Assembly: GCF_042944905.1 (NCBI RefSeq)
Contig: NZ_CP168496.1
Span: 310,001-374,000, forward strand
Length of the DNA: 64,000 nucleotides
Direction of reading: 5' to 3'
Source of the DNA: Psychrobacillus sp042944905
Lineage (GTDB): Bacteria; Bacillota; Bacilli; Bacillales_A; Planococcaceae
Part shown: positions 44,183 through 53,018 of the stretch, piece after piece
Layout: each line of letters starts with the position of its first letter
How positions within the stretch are numbered: the first letter of the stretch is position 1
The notes under the pieces: generated by a model
The model's input: the letters and a program-made list of their open reading frames with translations, nothing else
Database searches by the model: none
Told to the model about the DNA's origin: nothing
Translations under genes and position numbers: made by a program

Positions 44183-44238
44183 AATAGGTGTTTTATATGT
44201 GTCTCATATCGCTAGGTCAGTTCAGCTGGTACCTTTAC

Positions 44239-45147
44239 TTATAGGTGTTGAATTTTTTTTTTGATTAATATATTTTCTCTTTTACCATAAATATTTACGA
44301 GTATTACACTCGAAATAGCAACAATTCCTCCTACAATGGAGATAGGTGCAGGTAACTCATGGAGCCATATCCAAGAAACGATAATGGAAACAACTGGTTC
44401 GATGTATAACATATTGGATACTGTGCTTGCATTTCCAAGCGAAAGTGCAGACGCCCACGTGATATAGGCGATAGCAGTTGGGAAAATACCTAAATAAATG
44501 ACCGATAAGTTTGCTTCCATCGATGCGTGTTGAATATCTTGAAGAAGACCTGGCATAAAAATAAGAAATGGCAATGTACCAGCCCATGTTAAATATGCGG
44601 TCAACTCAATTGGATTGTACTTTTTCAATAATGGCTTTTGAAACACAAAAAATATCGCTGTTGAGACTGCCGCAAGAAGGACTAAAAATACACCTTTTGA
44701 AATTCCGGAAGAGGAACTACCAGTACCTAGTGCGATCATCAAAATACCAAGAAATCCTAAACTCAAACCTATCCAACCTATTGTGCCCAAACGTTCTTTT
44801 AGCACTATTACGGCAATAATTGTTGTAAATATAGGTGCGGAACCAATCAGCATTCCGGTTGTTCCTGCAGAAACAGTCAGTTGCCCAAAAGTAATACTTA
44901 TATGATAAACACTAATTCCAATCCAGCCAATTAGTAAAATCTTTAATATATCTTCCTTTTTCGGTAAATGAATTTTTCCTCCAGGTAACAAAGCCGTAAC
45001 CCCAAATAGGAAGGATGCAATGATAAAACGAACTAATACTAAATGACCTGCAGAATAACCGCCATGTAAACCGGAACTAATAGCGGTAAAAGTAGATCCC
45101 CAAATGACGACGGTTATTGATGCCAAAATAAGAGCTTTCGTATTCAA
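44239..45147 (-). CDS. EamA-family (DMT) transporter
   Basis: 302 residues with ten membrane helices in two EamA repeats (about 5-140 and 155-290), e.g. VVIWGSTFTAIS at the start, LTVSAGTTGMLIGSAPIFTTIIAVIVLKERL closing repeat one and LSLGNASTVSNMLYIEPVVSIIVSWIWLHELPAP in repeat two. Substrate unknown; the family exports amino acids, purines or drugs. The start is uncertain: TTG at 45147 after GGTGG is preferred; the frame is open to 45192. It is convergent with the small gene at 42689; the IS sits between. Confidence 0.83.
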   Translation of the reverse strand: MNTKALILASITVVIWGSTFTAISSGLHGGYSAGHLVLVRFIIASFLFGVTALLPGGKIHLPKKEDILKILLIGWIGISVYHISITFGQLTVSAGTTGMLIGSAPIFTTIIAVIVLKERLGTIGWIGLSLGFLGILMIALGTGSSSSGISKGVFLVLLAAVSTAIFFVFQKPLLKKYNPIELTAYLTWAGTLPFLIFMPGLLQDIQHASMEANLSVIYLGIFPTAIAYITWASALSLGNASTVSNMLYIEPVVSIIVSWIWLHELPAPISIVGGIVAISSVILVNIYGKRENILIKKKIQHL

Positions 45148-45406
45148 TTTTTCCACCAAACTTTCTACTACTTTGTAACATAATAAAAACAACTAATCTT
45201 ACAACAGAAATCAGTAGAATACAATATATTAATTAAGATAATATATAAACTTATATATCATATAGAGAACGAATAGTTGCTTGTGAAGGCGATGCAAAAA
45301 AAGATTAAATATACCTTGTAACAGTGTAGCCCGACGCCTACGCTCTTCTTAAAAGTTAAAATTGTATTGGCTGCTAGGTATTTTCAGGATGCAGATGGAT
45401 TCTGGT

Positions 45407-45520
45407 TAGTTATTATGTGTTGTGCCTCTAATCTTACAAGGGCTTGACCTGGATTGTTATTTCCTTTTATCGTCCAAAGTATACATGAATCAGTAGGTAG
45501 ATGATTAGAGAAGGTGGAAC
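45407..45520 (-). pseudogene. Possible coding remnant
   Basis: On the minus strand a stretch reads LPTDSCILWTIKGNNNPGQ, then ALVRLEAQHIITNQNPSAS, to a TGA, with no start or ribosome site. The composition looks protein-like but I cannot name a family. The rest of 45148-45510 is AT-rich and unassigned. Confidence 0.2.
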
Positions 45521-45832
45521 ATAGACAGCTTCTATTGTTAAAGAAACGCTGAGCGGACGAAATTGCATCTTCGTTCGCTTTTAAAAGAATAGGAAGGGAT
45601 ATATTCTCTCATTATCCAAACCTTACGTACCTTGTCTCTACATATTTCAAGAGGGCGACGGACAAACATCTGCCACAAGATTACTGAAAAAAATGTAGCT
45701 GGAAGTGACGCTGTCACTTCCAGCTACACAATTCCAACAGTAATAGTGTAGTCGATATTTCGTCCAAAGCACTCTAGAGATAGAGAAGACAAGATCAAGA
45801 TGCACTTAAAGGACGCTTGCGTTTTTCATACT
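45511..45832. repeat. Interspersed structured repeat, family 1, copy C
   Basis: Third full copy. First hairpin GCGGACGAA with TTCGTTCGC (one G-T pair). The central hairpin TGTAGCTGGAAGTGAC-gct-GTCACTTCCAGCTACA is perfect and has outer-stem bases unlike copies A and B. 3' block TTTCGTCCAAAGCACTC. It lies just before the ATP-grasp/Mur-ligase cluster. Confidence 0.82.
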
Positions 45833-45919
45833 AATGCTAGGATTTAATAATTGGCAAATTGTCTGATCATACATATCCTATAGATACAAATGAATCTGAA
45901 TGAATGGATGGATTCTCGA

Positions 45920-47143
45920 ATGAAAACAATTGTATTTATTGGAAGTAATGAGTTTGGGACAAGTAAAGAAGCTCTTGCGATTGCAAAAGAAATGGGGTAT
46001 TTCGTTGTATTATTAACGGACAAAAGAAAGCTAATGATGAATAATCATGGATTTTCTGAAGTTAATCAGATCGTTTTTATGAAAAATTTATTGGATGAAA
46101 AACAAGTTATTGAACAGATTAAAAAACTAGAGAAAGAAGGAAAGCAAATTTGTGCATGCCTCAGTTTTATAGATCCATTTGTTTCTTATGCATCTAGAAT
46201 AGCTAAACAATTTGGCTTGGAGCAGATTTCAGTAGACTCATTAAATTTAATGGAAGATAAAATAAAGGTTAGAGAAAAGCTCGCAAACCTCCCAATTACC
46301 CCTTTTTATAAAGTTTTTCATTGTGCTGATTCCCCGAAAGAGTTTGAAAAGAATAGTAAAGCATTTTTCCCTTTAATAGTAAAACCCCCTATTTCCAATG
46401 GATCGAAGGATGTTTTATTGGTTAATTCCGTAGAAATGTTAGAGGATGCTATAATACTTTTACAAAAAAAACATCCAAAAAGTTCATTATTAATAGAAGA
46501 ATATTTACCCGGTCCGCAGTTTCTTATTGAAATTATAGTTTACAACAGCGAAATAACACTCGTTGGGGTAATTGAGCAGAAAGTAATTTACAATGGGAGA
46601 TTTATTGTTATTGGCTATAAGTTTCCCGCAAAAGTAAATACGAATGAATATAAAAACCTCTATCGATCGATTTCAAGCATCGTTGAACAAACAGGACTTA
46701 CAACCGGATCGTGTCATATAGAGATGAAACTTGTTCAAGGAGAATGGAAACTAATCGAAATCAACCCTAGAATGTCTGGAGGGGCAATGAACCGAATTAT
46801 AGAAGAAGGGACAGGTATTAACCTCATAAAAGAAATAATAAAAATGTATCTAGGTGAGGAACCTACATTAATAGAAACGAGAAAACAATATGTATACGCT
46901 AGATATTTAACGATAGAGTCCCGAGGTAAGCTACTCAAAGTTACTGGAAAAGAACTGGCGTTAATGCATGATGGGGTCAAATACGTTTATATTAAGCCTT
47001 TAAAAGGGAAAATCCTAACCAATCCATATTCTATGGGTAATCGGTATGCATGCATAATAGCGGCATCTGAATCAGATGAAAAAGCGGAAGCAATAGCATT
47101 AGCAGCAGCAAAAGAAATAAAATTTTATTTAGAACCACTTTGA
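45920..47143 (+). CDS. ATP-grasp ligase, paralog 1
   Basis: 407 residues. N-terminal pre-ATP-grasp fold (MKTIVFIGSNEFGTSKEALAIAKEMGY), ATP-grasp core with FPLIVKPPISNGSKDVLLV (~155-175), LIEEYLPGPQFLIEII and the metal-binding WKLIEINPRMSGGAMNRI (~277-294), then a C-terminal L-amino-acid-ligase-like domain (YARYLTIESRGKLLKVTGKE...KGKILTNPYSMGNRYACIIA). Such enzymes join a carboxylate, activated as acylphosphate, to an amine. The ATG at 45920 has GGATGG eight bases upstream. First gene of the spore-envelope-like cluster and clear paralog of the gene at 50099. Substrates unknown. Confidence 0.85.
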   Translation: MKTIVFIGSNEFGTSKEALAIAKEMGYFVVLLTDKRKLMMNNHGFSEVNQIVFMKNLLDEKQVIEQIKKLEKEGKQICACLSFIDPFVSYASRIAKQFGLEQISVDSLNLMEDKIKVREKLANLPITPFYKVFHCADSPKEFEKNSKAFFPLIVKPPISNGSKDVLLVNSVEMLEDAIILLQKKHPKSSLLIEEYLPGPQFLIEIIVYNSEITLVGVIEQKVIYNGRFIVIGYKFPAKVNTNEYKNLYRSISSIVEQTGLTTGSCHIEMKLVQGEWKLIEINPRMSGGAMNRIIEEGTGINLIKEIIKMYLGEEPTLIETRKQYVYARYLTIESRGKLLKVTGKELALMHDGVKYVYIKPLKGKILTNPYSMGNRYACIIAASESDEKAEAIALAAAKEIKFYLEPL

Positions 47144-47207
47144 ATGTCAATTTAGGTAAGTTGGGCAAGCTTTTAACCCGTATGAACTACTCAAACCTTA
47201 ATATTAT

Positions 47208-47675
47208 ATGAACATAAGGGTAAGGAGGGAGTTGAAAAATAAATTGAGCAGCGAAAGGAAAAGCGAACATTGTTTATGTGAAGCACTCTACGAATTGAAA
47301 TCATTTCAGGATTTACTAAAGGATTCCCAAACTAAATTTTATGGTCACCTGCTTGCTAAAATAATAGGCACTGATACGATTCCCTTCTTCTTAATAACAA
47401 AAACAGGAGACCCTTTAAGTTTAATCGATACAGATGAGAGCTTTGAAACAAACTATTTTCGAATTGAGTCCATTGATAGAGAGAAATGCTGTACTACAAT
47501 TTCATTACTGCGTCCTCTAGATATTGAAGGCAATCTTTCTAATTCTCTTTGTGATGTAGTTAGATTAGAGAAAACGTCTACATGTAAAGTCGTTGATTTA
47601 TCATGTGTCTGTGCAATCCAACCTCTAGATACTGAATTGTTAACTAGAAAAATTATTATTGAGCCAAAATGGTAA
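47208..47675 (+). CDS. Spore coat protein, CotY/CotZ family
   Basis: 155 residues with the CotZ-type pattern: CLCEALYELKSFQDLL near the N-terminus, then TIPFFLITKTGDPLSLID, YFRIESIDREKCCTTISLLRP, and the late cysteines (CDVV, TCKVVDLSCVC). Family members form the disulfide-linked crust or exosporium base of spores. The start is unsure: ATG 47208 has no ribosome site, while AAGGAGG (47222-47228) is too close to TTG 47232. It lies between the first ATP-grasp gene and the YheCD-Mur fusion, tying the cluster to the spore coat. Confidence 0.8.
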   Translation: MNIRVRRELKNKLSSERKSEHCLCEALYELKSFQDLLKDSQTKFYGHLLAKIIGTDTIPFFLITKTGDPLSLIDTDESFETNYFRIESIDREKCCTTISLLRPLDIEGNLSNSLCDVVRLEKTSTCKVVDLSCVCAIQPLDTELLTRKIIIEPKW

Positions 47676-47687
47676 TGACACATCTTC

Positions 47688-47718
47688 CCCTAAGAACTTC
47701 TTAGGGTATTTTTTATTT
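47688..47718 (+). terminator. Terminator after the CotZ-family gene
   Basis: CCCTAAG-aactt-CTTAGGG followed by TATTTTTTATTTTT. Confidence 0.85.
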
Positions 47719-47819
47719 TTACTGAAAATTTTCTAAAACTGAACGTTTGTCCATATTCAAAGCGTAATGGATGAATTTAATAAATATATATTTGCACGAA
47801 TAGAAAAGGAGATTATTAT

Positions 47820-49988
47820 ATGACAATAATAGGAATGTTACATCATCGTAGAGATCCCACGACTGTCCTCAAGTCGTATGCATATGCAGCAGTTGCCAGG
47901 GCAGAAGGAGTTAATTTTTTCTACTTTTCACCTGGAACTGTGAATTTTGTGAACCGCTCCATTAGAGGGCAAGTTTATGAAAATGGAAGTTGGAAAGAGA
48001 GAATTATGCCCTTTCCTGATGTTATCTATAACGCAGGAAGTCCTGAGAAATTAGCAAAATCAAAAGAAATAATAGATAAGTTGAAAAGTGAAATTCCCTT
48101 TACTACAAATTCTATAGGTAATAAATGGAATATAAGTGAAAGATTAATGGAGGCTAAAGAATTTTCAAACTACTTAATTCCTTCAGAAATCGTAAAAAAC
48201 AATGATACTTTTCATAAATTTCTATCTTCATTTCAGAAAGTTGTGTTTAAACCAATTGACGGAAGAAAAGGAAAAGGGATCTACTTCATTTCTAAAATAG
48301 AGGGAGGTTATGAAGTAAGGAAGAACGCCGAAAGTAAATGCTATACAAAGCAACAGTTAAATGAGTTTCTAAAGGATAAGCTATCAACAGGTACTTTTAT
48401 CATTCAGCCATATATACAATCCATCACTAAATCTGGTCAAGTATATGATTTTAGGCTTCATGTTCAAAAAAATGGGGAAGGGAAGTGGGTGATTACTACT
48501 ATTTATCCACGAATTGCTCCAAGTGGATCTATCATTCCAAATATTAATAATGGTGGTTTCACAAATTATTTAGATCCATTTTTAGCACAGGAATTTAAAG
48601 AAGAAGCATTTAATATTAGACGGATGCTAGAGCACTTTTCTTTGTCATTAGCGAATCATTTAGATAATATACAAATGATAAAATATGGAGAAGTTATAGA
48701 TGAAATTGGGATAGATGTTGGATTAGACGAGAATTTAAAAATTTGGGTTTATGAAGTAAACTGGCGTCCAGGTTGTCCTCCAGCTTTTTACTTGGAATTA
48801 GATGTAGTAATCCACTCTATTCAATATGCGAAATATGTAGCAGAAAATCAAACAAAAATAAAAAATGAAATTAGAGCACTAAAGAAGAAAAAGATTGAAG
48901 AAAAAGGGGAAATGCCAATTATTGCGATAACGGGTAGTGCAGGTAAAACAACATCGAAGGCTTTCCTTGCATCAATATTATCGAAAAAATGGAACATTTT
49001 TGAGTCCAAAGATTACTGGAATACAACAGAGCATACGAAAAAACATGCAGCAGAAATTAATGACGCTCATGAAGCGGTGGTATTAGAGTATGGGATGGCT
49101 TATCCTGGAGTCATAACAGAGCATTGTAGCATCATAAAGCCTAATATTAGCATTGTGACAAATATCGGACTTGCACATGTAGGAAACTTTAATAGTGATA
49201 TTAAAGGAGTTGCACATGCAAAATCTGAATTAATACATGGTATGGATCAAAAAGGTATTCTCATTATAAACAAGGACGATGAAAACTCTAAGTATTTGGA
49301 GACTCAGGAATTCAAAGGAAAAATAATGACAGTCAGTACTAAATCATCAGCAAACTATAGAGCATATGACATCCAATATATGGAAAATGGAATGAGTTTC
49401 AAGATGAAGCTACAAAGACAAGAAATTAAGCTGTTTATTCCTATTTTAGGTGAGCATCATGTATATAATGCCTTAAATGCAATTGCTGTTGCTGATTACT
49501 TAGGGTTTACACCAATGGAAATAAAAGCCGGGTTGATTTTCAGAAAACCACCAAGAAGATTAACTATTTATAATTGTCGCGACAACATTACTGTAATCGA
49601 TGACACTGTTCACTCCCACCCACAAGGAGTAAAGGCAGCGCTTGATGTCCTTTCCAATATAGGAAAGCATCGAAAAATAGCTATTATTGGACAAATGAGA
49701 GAGTTAGGAGATTTGAGGGAACAAGAATATCGTAAAGTAGGCGAATACGTGCATGAAAAAGGGATTGACCTATTAATCACTTACGGATTTCGAACGGACG
49801 AAATAGCCAATCAGGCAAGGGTGAAGGGTTTCTCCTCCAAAAATATTTATCATTTCACTAATAAGGAAAAGTTACATGAGTTGTTGAAGGAGATTGTGAA
49901 GAAAGACGATACCATTTTAATCAAAGGAGCAAGTAAAACAAATATGTTTGATACCGTCCAGTTTTTAGATCAAACATTTAAGGAATAA
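47820..49988 (+). CDS. Fusion of YheC/YheD-type ATP-grasp and MurF-like ligase
   Basis: 722 residues in two enzymes. 1-345: YheCD ATP-grasp with PFPDVIYNAG, VVFKPIDGRKGKGIYFI (~140-156), VYDFRLHVQKNG and the metal site IWVYEVNWRPG (~315-325). 360-722: Mur ligase with P-loop ITGSAGKTT (~371), LEYGMAYPGVI, VTNIGLAHVGNF, the carbamate Lys in AHAKSEL, GEHHVYNALNAIA, and C-domain IDDTVHSHPQGVKAAL. It lacks the MurF N-terminal domain. ATP-grasp plus Mur ligase in one chain resembles cyanophycin synthetase, though the ATP-grasp family differs. AAAGGAG precedes the ATG. Product unknown. Confidence 0.88.
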   Translation: MTIIGMLHHRRDPTTVLKSYAYAAVARAEGVNFFYFSPGTVNFVNRSIRGQVYENGSWKERIMPFPDVIYNAGSPEKLAKSKEIIDKLKSEIPFTTNSIGNKWNISERLMEAKEFSNYLIPSEIVKNNDTFHKFLSSFQKVVFKPIDGRKGKGIYFISKIEGGYEVRKNAESKCYTKQQLNEFLKDKLSTGTFIIQPYIQSITKSGQVYDFRLHVQKNGEGKWVITTIYPRIAPSGSIIPNINNGGFTNYLDPFLAQEFKEEAFNIRRMLEHFSLSLANHLDNIQMIKYGEVIDEIGIDVGLDENLKIWVYEVNWRPGCPPAFYLELDVVIHSIQYAKYVAENQTKIKNEIRALKKKKIEEKGEMPIIAITGSAGKTTSKAFLASILSKKWNIFESKDYWNTTEHTKKHAAEINDAHEAVVLEYGMAYPGVITEHCSIIKPNISIVTNIGLAHVGNFNSDIKGVAHAKSELIHGMDQKGILIINKDDENSKYLETQEFKGKIMTVSTKSSANYRAYDIQYMENGMSFKMKLQRQEIKLFIPILGEHHVYNALNAIAVADYLGFTPMEIKAGLIFRKPPRRLTIYNCRDNITVIDDTVHSHPQGVKAALDVLSNIGKHRKIAIIGQMRELGDLREQEYRKVGEYVHEKGIDLLITYGFRTDEIANQARVKGFSSKNIYHFTNKEKLHELLKEIVKKDDTILIKGASKTNMFDTVQFLDQTFKE

Positions 49989-49996
49989 TTCTATAA

Positions 49997-50044
49997 AATA
50001 CCCGAATAATAAACTGTATCTTAGGGTTAATTTTCGGGTATTAT
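49997..50044 (+). terminator. Terminator of the YheCD-Mur fusion gene
   Basis: AATACCCGAA (49997-50006) pairs with TTCGGGTATT (50033-50042), then ATTATTT. Confidence 0.6.
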
Positions 50045-50067
50045 TATTTGAAGAAAAAATATCCAAA

Positions 50068-50094
50068 AAAAAAGAGCACCAACAAGGTGTTCTT
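50068..50094 (-). terminator. Terminator of ATP-grasp paralog 2
   Basis: On the minus strand AAGAACACC-ttgtt-GGTGCTCTT runs into nine T, directly past the stop. Confidence 0.9.
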
Positions 50095-50098
50095 AGTT

Positions 50099-51319
50099 TT
50101 ATTTCTCTTTTAAATGGAACGTAATCTCCTTTGCCGCATTATTTGCGAAGGTTTTGGCTTCTTCTAAACTACTTCCTACTGCAATTACATAAGCATATCT
50201 ATGCCCCATAGATAAAGGTGGGGTTAATAGTGTTCCTTTTTTAGGCTTTACATAAACCTCAATTACCCCTGGAGACTTTTTAGCCCTCACTTTTCCAGTA
50301 ACTTTTTCTAGAATTCCTTTTTTTGCGGAGATAACGTATTTGGTAAAGACATCCTTTTTATGTTTCGGTATGATTGAAGGACTCTCGCCTAAAAATAATT
50401 TAAGCGTTTGTTCCACTAAACTAAACCCAAATGCAGTCTGAATCATTTTATTCATTGCACCTCCTGAAATCCTTGGATTGATCTCTATGAGTTTCCAACC
50501 ATTCTTAGTCAAACGAACTTCAAGATGTAATGCCCCATTGTTAATATTAAATGCTTGGGTAATTGAATGAAGAACTTCTTCAATTCCTGTTTTGATTGTT
50601 TCTGGAACATTTGCAAGAACTCCGTAGCCTGTAATAATAAACCTCTGACCTTTTGTAATTTCTTGTTCAATAGTTCCTACAATATGTGCTTTATGATTAT
50701 AGACGAGTGCCTCAATTAAATACTGAGGACCGTCAATATATTCTTCCATCATAATTGTTTCATCTGGGTTCTTATACCGAAGACTTTCGAAATGTTTTTT
50801 TAGCTGTTCTTTCTCTATTGCTAAGAGTACGTCTTTCGAGCCAGTGGATTTTGGAGACTTAACGATAATTGGAAAATTCAACTGATCACATATTTTTTTG
50901 GAAGAAAATGATTCTTTAGGCCTAATCGATATAAACTTAGGAGTATAAGGTTTATCTTTAAGTAACAGTCTTGTTTCTTCTTTATCTTCCATTATTTCAA
51001 TTGCTTTTGACGAAGTATAATTGTGACAGAATTCATCACAAAGAATGGATGCAATATGAACAAATGGATCAATAAAACTGACGATTATTTTAATATCGAC
51101 ACCTTTAGATTGTAAGTTGGAAATTTCTTCTCTCATATTATTCAGATTATTCGTATCCACGAAAATCATTTTATGGACATCTGTATACTCCTCCCGTTGT
51201 TGAATTTGTTTTTCTTTATTTGTGAAAAGAATAGTAAAGTACCCCAGATTCTCAGCAGCTTTGATAGCTTCTCTACTAGATCCCGATTTATTTGTACTAA
51301 TAAAAATAATTGCTTTCAA
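50099..51319 (-). CDS. ATP-grasp ligase, paralog 2
   Basis: 406 residues, paralogous along its whole length to the protein at 45920: MKAIIFISTNKSGSSREAIKAAENLGYF, VSFIDPFVHIAS, FPIIVKSPKSTGSKDVLLA, MMEEYIDGPQYLIEALVYN, WKLIEINPRISGGAMNKM and the C-terminal KKGTLLTPPLSMGHRYAYVIA. TTG at 51319 is preferred, eight bases after GGGAG, and aligns the N-terminus with its paralog. It is the only gene of the ligase cluster on the minus strand, diverging from the MurF-like gene at 51480. Probably forms an amide bond on a different substrate from paralog 1 (inference). Confidence 0.85.
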   Translation of the reverse strand: MKAIIFISTNKSGSSREAIKAAENLGYFTILFTNKEKQIQQREEYTDVHKMIFVDTNNLNNMREEISNLQSKGVDIKIIVSFIDPFVHIASILCDEFCHNYTSSKAIEIMEDKEETRLLLKDKPYTPKFISIRPKESFSSKKICDQLNFPIIVKSPKSTGSKDVLLAIEKEQLKKHFESLRYKNPDETIMMEEYIDGPQYLIEALVYNHKAHIVGTIEQEITKGQRFIITGYGVLANVPETIKTGIEEVLHSITQAFNINNGALHLEVRLTKNGWKLIEINPRISGGAMNKMIQTAFGFSLVEQTLKLFLGESPSIIPKHKKDVFTKYVISAKKGILEKVTGKVRAKKSPGVIEVYVKPKKGTLLTPPLSMGHRYAYVIAVGSSLEEAKTFANNAAKEITFHLKEK

Positions 51320-51479
51320 CAAGTTCACTCCCTACAATAAACATCAATTTATTAGACTCTATCTATATGTATGACAGACACTCGCTTTGGCATGGTTGTA
51401 TATCACGTAATAAATTTTCATTTATCCAATCAACTTTTGTAAAAAAACATATTATGAGTGAGAGAGGAGTGAGAATCCA

Positions 51480-52859
51480 ATGAAACCACATACTGTAGGA
51501 AGTATTAGAGCAATTGTTTTAGGCGAGTTAGTCCATGGATCAAATGAAGTGGAGATTCTACATGGAGCGTATCGTATAAAACAAATTAAGCACAAAAATA
51601 CGATCCTTTTTACAAGTAAGAGAATTATAAATTGGAAAGGTCTAAAGGTGTATTTTCCTTTAGTGCTAGCAACAGATAGAAAGTATAGTTCAGAAGAAAT
51701 ACCAGAGGATTTAACTATTATTCAAGTGTCAAATTCAGAAGAAGCGTATTGGAAATTTGTAAAATACTACCGTAGCCTGTTTCAACTCCCTGTCGTTGCC
51801 ATTACAGGGACATCCGGGAAAACTACAACAAAAGAAATAATCAAGCATATTCTTTCCCCTGATAAGAACATTACCTCAACAAATCTAACTAGCAATTCCC
51901 GAACTGCTTATTTGCAATATCTTCTGAGTATAGAAGAAGACACAGAAGCAGCTATATTCGAAACGGCGGTTGGTTCCCCTGGAGATGTATTAAAGGCGGG
52001 AGAATATTTTAAACCTACAATCGGAATTATTACAAACATCGGAGCACATCACCTCAACTATTGCAAAACTTTAGAAGGCTATATACAGGCAAAGGGTGAA
52101 ATGGTAAAGATTATTGATCCGACAGGTGTACTAATTATTAATACAGAGGATATCAATACAAGAAAAATTGATTTGAAAAGTTTTCTCGGAAGGGTAATAA
52201 AAGTTGGCACTCATTGGTCTTGTCATTTTAAAGCGGAAGATATTCAATACGTTCAAGATGGCATGCAATTTAGCGTGAAGCATAAAGGGAAAAATTATCA
52301 ACTATTTGTCCCGGGATACGGAGAGCATCAAGTCTATAATGCTCTTGCTGCTCTTGCTGCTGTGTATGAAATGGGAGTGACTATTCCTGAGGCTGCTATT
52401 CACTTGAAGACATTTCGAAAATTTAATAAGCAACTTCAAGTAATGGAAGGAATAAACGACTCTGTCATTCTTGATGATACATGGAGCATTACAACCACTT
52501 CATTGGAAGCGGCATTAAAGGTATTAAATGAAATTGGGAAAGAGAAAAAAAAGATAGCAATCATAGGTACAATTACAGATTTGGGTTCATGGGGATACAT
52601 TATTCATGAACAAGCAGGAGAATTAATTCGACAGATTGGGGTGGATGTGCTTATTACGGTAGGTCAGCATGCAAGCATAATGGCTGAACACGCAGTAAAA
52701 ATGGGGTTTAGTTCGCCGGTTTATACATTCAATAATACAATTCTAGTTTATGATTTATTAAATAAAATAGTAGACTCTAATACAATCATTTTGATAAAAG
52801 GGGATATGTACAGCAAGCCTATAAGCGAATTAGCTTCTAAATTGCGGAAGAAGAAATAA
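51480..52859 (+). CDS. MurF-like ligase 1
   Basis: 459 residues in the three-domain order of MurF. N-domain (1-100) VGSIRAIVLGELVHGSNEVEILHGAYRI; P-loop ITGTSGKTTTKEII (~108-120); ITNIGAHHLNYCKTLEGYIQAKGEM with the carbamate-type Lys; GYGEHQVYNALAALAAV; C-domain LDDTWSITTTSLEAALKVL. True MurF has DxYNANPxS where this has DDTWSITTTS, so the acceptor site is changed. The acid motif is FETAVGSPGDV, not the usual FELG. AGAGGAG precedes the ATG. Not likely the housekeeping MurF; paralog of the gene at 54401. Confidence 0.85.
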   Translation: MKPHTVGSIRAIVLGELVHGSNEVEILHGAYRIKQIKHKNTILFTSKRIINWKGLKVYFPLVLATDRKYSSEEIPEDLTIIQVSNSEEAYWKFVKYYRSLFQLPVVAITGTSGKTTTKEIIKHILSPDKNITSTNLTSNSRTAYLQYLLSIEEDTEAAIFETAVGSPGDVLKAGEYFKPTIGIITNIGAHHLNYCKTLEGYIQAKGEMVKIIDPTGVLIINTEDINTRKIDLKSFLGRVIKVGTHWSCHFKAEDIQYVQDGMQFSVKHKGKNYQLFVPGYGEHQVYNALAALAAVYEMGVTIPEAAIHLKTFRKFNKQLQVMEGINDSVILDDTWSITTTSLEAALKVLNEIGKEKKKIAIIGTITDLGSWGYIIHEQAGELIRQIGVDVLITVGQHASIMAEHAVKMGFSSPVYTFNNTILVYDLLNKIVDSNTIILIKGDMYSKPISELASKLRKKK

Positions 52860-53018
52860 TGCAAACTTTCCTTTCAAAGTACAGATACTGTGCCATAAAT
52901 AGCAACGAAAATCTCTGAAATAATACCGAGAGTTTTTTTGTGAATTTCGTTAAACGACCAGAGATTAGTTGTTTTGTTGCATAGAATAAAGTAGGAACGA
53001 TTAAGGGAGGAGGATAAA

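Larger units (their letters stand above)
42930..44224 (+). mobile_element. IS3-family insertion sequence (IS150 type), 1295 bp, intact
   Basis: Ends carry imperfect inverted repeats starting TG and ending CA: left TGGACTAACCTA...ATGAGACA-ATATAAAACACC, right (reversed) TGAACTGACCTA...ATGAGACA-CATATAAAACACC. A 3-bp direct duplication GCT lies at 42927-42929 and 44225-44227. orfA and orfB are both complete and overlap in the -1 arrangement. It appears able to produce transposase. Confidence 0.93.
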
